Shown here in pieces: positions 59,285 to 64,000 of a DNA stretch of 64,000 nt. The stretch lies in NCBI GenBank assembly GCA_030067835.1, contig CP092441.1, positions 62,001-126,000 on the forward strand, given 5' to 3'. This DNA is from Chakrabartyella piscis (GTDB lineage: Bacteria > Bacillota > Clostridia > Lachnospirales > Anaerotignaceae). The position numbers and the translations under genes were made by a program. Position 1 is the first letter of the stretch, and each line of letters starts with the position of its first letter. A model generated the notes under the pieces. It worked only from the letters and a program-made list of their open reading frames with translations. It searched no databases and was not told the DNA's origin.

Positions 59285-60268
59285 ATGAATTCGGAAATCA
59301 TCATGTATCAGACGGAAGATGGTTTGACAAAAATAGAAAGCACTTTTGATGGTGAAACGGTTTGGCTTTCCATTGACCAAATGGCAGAGTTGTTTGGACG
59401 AGATAAAAGCGTGATTGGCAAACATGTTAGAAATATATTCAAAGAGGGAGAACTTGTGAAAAATTCAGTTTGGGCAAATTTTGCCTACACTGCTTCTGAT
59501 GGGAAAACCTACCAAGTTGATTTTTACAATTTAGATGTTATCATTTCTGTTGGTTATCGTGTGAAATCTTTGCGTGGAACCCAATTTCGGATTTGGGCAA
59601 CTGGCATCTTAAAAGAATATATGAAAAAAGGTTTTGCCTTGAATGATGACATTTTAAAGAATAATGGCGGCGGCATTTATTTTGATGAATTGTTAGACCG
59701 CATTAGAGATATCCGTTCTTCTGAGAAGGTGTTCTGGAGAAAAGTGCTTGATATTTACGCAACTAGTGTGGACTATGACCCAAGAGAAGAAGTGTCAACG
59801 CTATTTTTTAAAACAGTGCAGAATAAAATGCATTGGGCAGCTCATGGACAAACTGCGGCAGAAAAAATCTTTTATTCTGCGGATGCAGACAAACCTCACA
59901 TGGGTGTGCTGAGTTTTAAAGGTGATGAGCCAAAACAGGCAGAGGCTTTGATTGCTAAAAATTATTGTAACAAAGAAGAGTTAGAAGAATTGAAAGGTGT
60001 TGTATCTGCATATCTAGAGTTTGCAGAAATGCAAGCTAGACGAAAAATTCCAATGTATATGTCCGATTGGATTGAAACACTAGATGGATTTTTAAAACTA
60101 TCGAAACACGAAATATTGACACATTCAGGCCGAATTAGTACAAAGACTGCAGAGTTGAAGGCAAAGGAAGAATATAGAAAATTTAAAGCGTTGCAGATTG
60201 AAGGAATCTCGTTGGTAGAAGAAGATTTTATTAAGGAATTGGAAAATAAAAAACCAGAATCAATATAA
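59285..60268 (+). CDS. RhuM-family protein
   Basis: A 327-residue protein. The N-terminal TVWLSIDQMAELFGRDKSVI-GKHVRNIFKEGEL, GKTYQVDFYNLDVIISVGYR and SLRGTQFRIWATGILKEYMK are the RhuM (Bro-N-related) domain. The C-terminal part has DKPHMGVLSFKGDEPKQAEA and a helical end. RhuM proteins were named as virulence-associated, are often on mobile islands, and their biochemical role is not settled. Paired here with an XRE regulator in one short operon (good GGAGGTG ribosome site). Confidence 0.9.
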   Translation: MNSEIIMYQTEDGLTKIESTFDGETVWLSIDQMAELFGRDKSVIGKHVRNIFKEGELVKNSVWANFAYTASDGKTYQVDFYNLDVIISVGYRVKSLRGTQFRIWATGILKEYMKKGFALNDDILKNNGGGIYFDELLDRIRDIRSSEKVFWRKVLDIYATSVDYDPREEVSTLFFKTVQNKMHWAAHGQTAAEKIFYSADADKPHMGVLSFKGDEPKQAEALIAKNYCNKEELEELKGVVSAYLEFAEMQARRKIPMYMSDWIETLDGFLKLSKHEILTHSGRISTKTAELKAKEEYRKFKALQIEGISLVEEDFIKELENKKPESI

Positions 60269-60355
60269 ATATAAAATAAGAAAAATACCCCTTGTCAGAG
60301 TATGAACAGCCCCAATTTGTACAGACAGTACAAAAGAACCCCCTGTGAGGGATAA

Positions 60356-61210
60356 TTAAACAAAAAACTGGCATCTCTTTTCAAGGGGTGTCAGTTTTGT
60401 TTTTAGTTGGATACGGTGGTGGTTATAAAAATAAATGTATTCGTCAATCAGATTATTTGCTTGTTCAAAAGTATCTAGTTTATTGAGGTAAATACATTCA
60501 GTTTTCAAAATAGAGAAAAAATTCTCAGCTAATGAATTGTCATAAGGATTTCCACGTCTTGACATAGACGGTGTAATCTTGTATTCTTTAGTTAAGTTAA
60601 AATACCCTGTGGAAGTGTATTGAAACCCTTGGTCGCTGTGGAGCTGTAACTCCCCAGTGACCGTTTGCTTTTTCTTGGCTAAATGAATGGTATCCAGAAC
60701 CAAGCTTACAGATTGTCTGGTAGAAGTTTTGTAGCCGACAATGCTGTTGTCAAACAAATCTCGGATCATTGAAAGATACAATACACCTTGCGCCGTTTGG
60801 ATATAGGAAATGTCTGTCGCCCATTTTTCATTTGGTCTACTCGTACTAAAATCACGGTTCAGTAAGTTTTTGTAGCGATGCAATCCAGTGCTATATTTAC
60901 GGTATCGTTTGCGTCGAATAACGGAAAGCAGGTTGTATTTCCGCATAATTCTTAAAATAGTTTTCGGATTGCGGTGAATTCCTTGTTTTTCAAGTTCAAT
61001 TTTCATTCTACGATAACCATAGGTGCTATGGCATGCTTTCTGGCAATCCTCAATTTTAGAAGCCAACAATAAATCCTTTGCCAGTATATTCATTCGTTTT
61101 ACAAAGTCGTAGTATCCACTACGAGATACGTTGAAGAATTCACACATCGTTTGAATCGGAAATTTACTTTTATTTTTAAATATTACTCTGTATATAACTG
61201 TTGTTTTCAC
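60356..61210 (-). CDS. IS3-family OrfB integrase
   Basis: A 284-residue protein. HTH_21 (CQKACHSTYGYRRMKIELEK), DDE residues in KWATDISYIQTAQGV, LQLHSDQGFQYTS and NSLAENFFSILKTECIY. Overlaps the end of OrfA by 4 bp in another frame, so frameshifting can give a fusion. Confidence 0.92.
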   Translation of the reverse strand: MKTTVIYRVIFKNKSKFPIQTMCEFFNVSRSGYYDFVKRMNILAKDLLLASKIEDCQKACHSTYGYRRMKIELEKQGIHRNPKTILRIMRKYNLLSVIRRKRYRKYSTGLHRYKNLLNRDFSTSRPNEKWATDISYIQTAQGVLYLSMIRDLFDNSIVGYKTSTRQSVSLVLDTIHLAKKKQTVTGELQLHSDQGFQYTSTGYFNLTKEYKITPSMSRRGNPYDNSLAENFFSILKTECIYLNKLDTFEQANNLIDEYIYFYNHHRIQLKTKLTPLEKRCQFFV

Positions 61211-61542
61211 TTCCTTTCGGTAAACGAGAGAAAATCCCTCATCAATTTATTTTCCATCTCTAATTGTTTGATTTTAGCATCTTTACGAGCTAAAGCATAC
61301 TTTAATGCTGCTACTTTGTCACCTTCTGAAATCGCACAATCTTTGGAGGGACGACCTTTTTTGTGTATTGCAATTCCAGCGTCTATTTTACGTTGCTTTT
61401 TATTGTATCGTGAAATAAAGTTGTGTACCTGTTCCTGTGTAAAGCCGAATATTTCTCCAATTTCTCTTCTAGTAGAACCATTCGCTTTCAATTCTAAGAT
61501 TTCTTTTTCGTAGTGACTAATATTTCTATAACTTCTTGGCAT
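61207..61542 (-). CDS. IS3-family OrfA
   Basis: A 111-residue protein: HTH (EILELKANGSTRREIGEIFG, TQEQVHNFISRYN) and a C-terminal leucine-zipper-like coil (ALARKDAKIKQLEMENKLMR). AGGAGG precedes the ATG. Confidence 0.9.
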   Translation of the reverse strand: MPRSYRNISHYEKEILELKANGSTRREIGEIFGFTQEQVHNFISRYNKKQRKIDAGIAIHKKGRPSKDCAISEGDKVAALKYALARKDAKIKQLEMENKLMRDFLSFTERK

Positions 61543-61685
61543 AGCAAAACCTCCTGTAATTTTAGTGTATCACAGGAGGTTCTTTTTTTCACTGTCCGTT
61601 TTTACTGGTTCTGTTCATATGGCTTGTCCTCTGGGAAGGGGTGTTTTTGTATTTTTATAGTTTTTGCAAAATGCCACAAACCATT

Positions 61686-61908
61686 GATTTCTAGGCTTTT
61701 CCAACGTTACTCCACAACCACAACCAACCGTTCTATTTGCCGACAACCGTATGCACTGTAGATTTTGAAATCCCAAACTTCTTCGCCGTTTCCCTTACAG
61801 TCGCATTGCTCCCTATCATAAATTTCGCCACTTCAATGGCACGTTCTTCAATGTATGTTTTCAATCTGAACAACTCCTGCATATTTGCTTGTAGATAGTA
61901 TATGCGGG
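61686..61908. repeat. 223-bp direct repeat, right copy (contains 5' part of spoIIID)
   Basis: Partner of 58734-58956. Sequence outside the copies differs: left of the left copy is IS1182, right of the right copy is the regulator gene at 61962. Confidence 0.85.
61733..61882 (-). pseudogene. spoIIID: spoIIID fragment, copy B
   Basis: Same 44-codon fragment with the same break point (KSTVH then TVVGK) as copy A. Only base differences that are mostly silent separate it from the intact gene, suggesting recent duplication. Confidence 0.85.
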
Positions 61909-61961
61909 CAACAAGGAAGGTATGATAGGATAACACAACGTTGCAACATCCAATGCAGTGA

Positions 61962-63923
61962 TTACTGGAGTTTTTCCACCAATGTAGCCACGCATTCATC
62001 GTATGTGGTGCATTTTTTCAAGGATTCAACAAATTCTGGTGCAAAAATTGCCCCCATAAAATGTTGGACAAACAAAACAGATTCGCTGGAGTTTTCTAAA
62101 CTATTTGCGTACATACAAACCACATTCACCTTTTTTGTATTCCATAAAATAGGGTCTTTTAGGGTGCAAATTGCCATAGCAGAATGGGTGGCAATGTTTT
62201 TCAAAGAATGAGGGAAAGCAATGCCTGTTTCCAAATCTGTCCCAGCAATTTTTTCTCTAGCAAAGACATATTCCTTGAAATCTTCCCCCACAACACCATA
62301 GGTGCAAAGCATGTTGGACAAATGGGAGATGACATCGTTTTTGGTATGTAGTGCTAAGTTGGCAACAAATAGTTTTTCGTTTGTAAATTTTCTAATGAGC
62401 AGATTTAGTTTGGTATTTTTCAATATAATCAATTCTTTATTGATGATTTCCTTGATTTGGTTTTGGTAATTGATATCGAAGGATTTTTTCAATATAAAAA
62501 TGTTTTTGGCATTGTTGCTGAATCGTTTGGATGTGGTGATGACCAAATGATATTGGAGCACAATGCTATCAAATTCACTATCAGAGGGCAGATTTGTAAT
62601 GCCATCAATTGCCACTTTGTGTGGGTCTACAATACGCTCGATTTGTTTGTTGATCAAATTCAAATTGCCGATGCCTTCAGGGATATACAGCAATATCTTC
62701 AATTTGCTATCCCAATCTAGGGTGTCAGAATAATTGTGCAAAGCTGTGGCAAGATAGATGCCGATATAAGAGATTTCATTGAATGTAAAATGCACGCCAT
62801 ATGTTTCTTCGATACGATCTGCAATCATAATGGCAACATCAATCAAGTGCATATATTCTGTGGTCACATTGTGAATCAATGGATTGTATAGCTTGATGCC
62901 AAGCTCAGTTCGCATCATGGCAATGCGCAGGTGCAAAATCAAATCATCTGCCAATTCATTGATATTTTCGATGTATGGAATCCCTTTTTGAACCCGTAAT
63001 TGCTCAAAAGTAGAATGACAAAAATCGGAAAACTCATCTTTTTCTCCATAAGCATCCGCAATTTCTGTTTCCAAAACATCCATTTTATGGGTGATATATA
63101 AAATATGTGTCATATAATCCGTATCCGCTTGGGACAATTGGATTCCAAATTTCCCCAAAACCATTTCGTGGATATCACTTGCAATATTGCTATAATACTC
63201 GGTATAGTTATCCTTAAATGGAGCAATCAAATCTTCATAAAACACACCCAAACTATGGCGATAATCATGTTGTGCTTCAATCAACATGGCAATATCCACA
63301 ATGAATCTGGTGTAAGACAAATACCTAGAGGCGTATTTATAGTGGTTCAAAATTTCTATGACCAAAGAGCCCAAATAATCGATATTGATGTTTGGGAAGA
63401 TTTTTTGGAAATCACTATGGTTCAAATCAGCAGAATTGAATTTTGCCACATCATACAACAAGTTGTTGGACACGCCATAGGCGTTTTTCAGTTGAATCAA
63501 GGTGTCTGTACGAGAAATGCCAATGGATTGCAAATCCAATTCCAACAAGATTTTGTTGATTCTTGTGACATCTGCCTCCACACTTCGTTCAGAAACATAC
63601 AAACGCTCTGCAATGTCAAAAATATCTATGTTGGAATTTGAAATAACCAGATTTTTCAAAATATACATCAACCGATCGTTTGGGGAAACAATATCCAAGT
63701 TATGGTATGTTGACATTTGGTCGAATTCCTTGTTATACATATATCCCTTGGTTTTTACTGCCAAAATGATGTTTTCACCACATGTTTTTTTGATGGAATG
63801 TATTTCGTTGCGCACAGTTCGATCGCTGATTTTGAGATGCTTTGCTATGGCACTTCCTGTTACAAAGTCACCTTTTTCCTTTAAATAGTTTAAGATTTCA
63901 ACTTGTCTGTCAAAAAGAAACAT
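61962..63923 (-). CDS. BglG/MtlR-type PRD regulator with PTS EIIA domain
   Basis: A 653-residue protein with GGAGTGTAAGGAG before the ATG. Two HTH units at the N-terminus (GSAIAKHLKISDRTVRNEIH; DIAERLYVSERSVEADVTRI), then two PRDs (His in the SLGVFYEDLIAPFKD region; NELADDLILHLRIAMMRTEL), an EIIB-like part (KLKILLYIPEGIGNLNLINK) and a C-terminal EIIA domain (VFAREKIAGTDLETGIAFPH with the active-site His). Such proteins turn on sugar PTS operons depending on phosphorylation. The target operon is outside the window. Confidence 0.9.
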   Translation of the reverse strand: MFLFDRQVEILNYLKEKGDFVTGSAIAKHLKISDRTVRNEIHSIKKTCGENIILAVKTKGYMYNKEFDQMSTYHNLDIVSPNDRLMYILKNLVISNSNIDIFDIAERLYVSERSVEADVTRINKILLELDLQSIGISRTDTLIQLKNAYGVSNNLLYDVAKFNSADLNHSDFQKIFPNINIDYLGSLVIEILNHYKYASRYLSYTRFIVDIAMLIEAQHDYRHSLGVFYEDLIAPFKDNYTEYYSNIASDIHEMVLGKFGIQLSQADTDYMTHILYITHKMDVLETEIADAYGEKDEFSDFCHSTFEQLRVQKGIPYIENINELADDLILHLRIAMMRTELGIKLYNPLIHNVTTEYMHLIDVAIMIADRIEETYGVHFTFNEISYIGIYLATALHNYSDTLDWDSKLKILLYIPEGIGNLNLINKQIERIVDPHKVAIDGITNLPSDSEFDSIVLQYHLVITTSKRFSNNAKNIFILKKSFDINYQNQIKEIINKELIILKNTKLNLLIRKFTNEKLFVANLALHTKNDVISHLSNMLCTYGVVGEDFKEYVFAREKIAGTDLETGIAFPHSLKNIATHSAMAICTLKDPILWNTKKVNVVCMYANSLENSSESVLFVQHFMGAIFAPEFVESLKKCTTYDECVATLVEKLQ

Positions 63924-64000
63924 TGTCTCAACTCCTTACACTCCTATTTTTCCTATATTTTCCTATATATATCTTATATACCTAATTTTAAATTTTCCGC

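Larger units (their letters stand above)
60303..61617 (-). mobile_element. IS3-family element of a second type (1315 bp)
   Basis: Imperfect inverted ends TGAACAGCCCCA...ACAGACAGTACAAAAGAACC and, on the other strand, TGAACAGAACCA...GGACAGTGAAAAAAAGAACC. Encodes OrfA and OrfB on the minus strand. Unrelated in sequence to the two identical IS3 copies in the ICE. The target duplication is unclear (flanks ...gagta and tatgg...). Confidence 0.85.

Overview
The window looks like the genome of a low-GC, spore-forming anaerobic member of the Clostridia (Lachnospiraceae or Anaerotignum-like; the family assignment is inference). It carries spoIIID, a T-box-controlled serS, the acetylase-branch lysine genes dapH and dapL, recU, and a NusG-II/Gx-transporter pair. 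The right two thirds is chromosome. The left third (about 1-32 kb) is a heavily damaged integrative conjugative element (ICE).

ICE region (1-32 kb). From the left: an ArdA-like antirestriction gene cut by the window edge; a ribbon-helix-helix regulator divergent from a SLOG protein; a MuF-motif, toxin-like gene coupled to two small, mutually similar membrane proteins (candidate immunity genes); a topB scrap; and a DNA adenine methylase gene broken by a 0.27-kb inverted-repeat element and by an IS110. Standard ICE accessory genes follow (CxxC protein, DUF3849, YodL, DUF6133, SpoVG). Next is a Tad/Flp-type pilus or secretion operon: A24 prepilin peptidase, SAF/CpaB, CpaE-like ATPase, CpaF/TadA ATPase, TadB, TadC, two or three pseudopilin-like proteins, a membrane-anchored acidic protein and an exported protein. 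The operon is interrupted by a Tn554-like element inserted into a DUF6133 gene, an IS200 in the peptidase gene, and an antisense DinJ/YoeB toxin-antitoxin pair. The last operon gene is cut by a group II intron. Sequence after the intron belongs to a serine recombinase, not to the same gene, so the T4SS and relaxase part expected here is missing. Two inverted IS3 copies encoding identical proteins bracket the Tad region. A second recombinase lacking its N-terminus marks the right side of the mobile region.

Chromosome (32.5-57 kb). NusG-II and Gx transporter; a divergent polysaccharide deacetylase; recU; tRNA-Ser, tRNA-Thr, tRNA-Tyr and initiator tRNA-Met; a PfkB kinase; twin hotdog thioesterases; a DUF975 protein; an EamA transporter; a 929-residue lipoprotein; serS behind a T-box, flanked on both sides by divergent XRE/SLOG gene pairs; an ArsR-permease-thioredoxin operon; divergent dapH/dapL separated by four 109-bp tandem repeats; spoIIID; a BspA-type LRR protein; and a DUF4143 ATPase. 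Intergenic gaps from 33 to 52 kb are packed with short hairpin repeats that share a GTAGGGG edge but have different, self-complementary stems. I saw none of these in the ICE.

Right end (57-64 kb). An IS1182 element, then an XRE-RhuM pair plus an IS3 bracketed by two 223-bp direct repeats that each contain a truncated copy of the spoIIID 5' end, then a PRD/EIIA-containing BglG-type regulator.

All identifications come from reading the sequence and from memory of protein families. No database search was possible.
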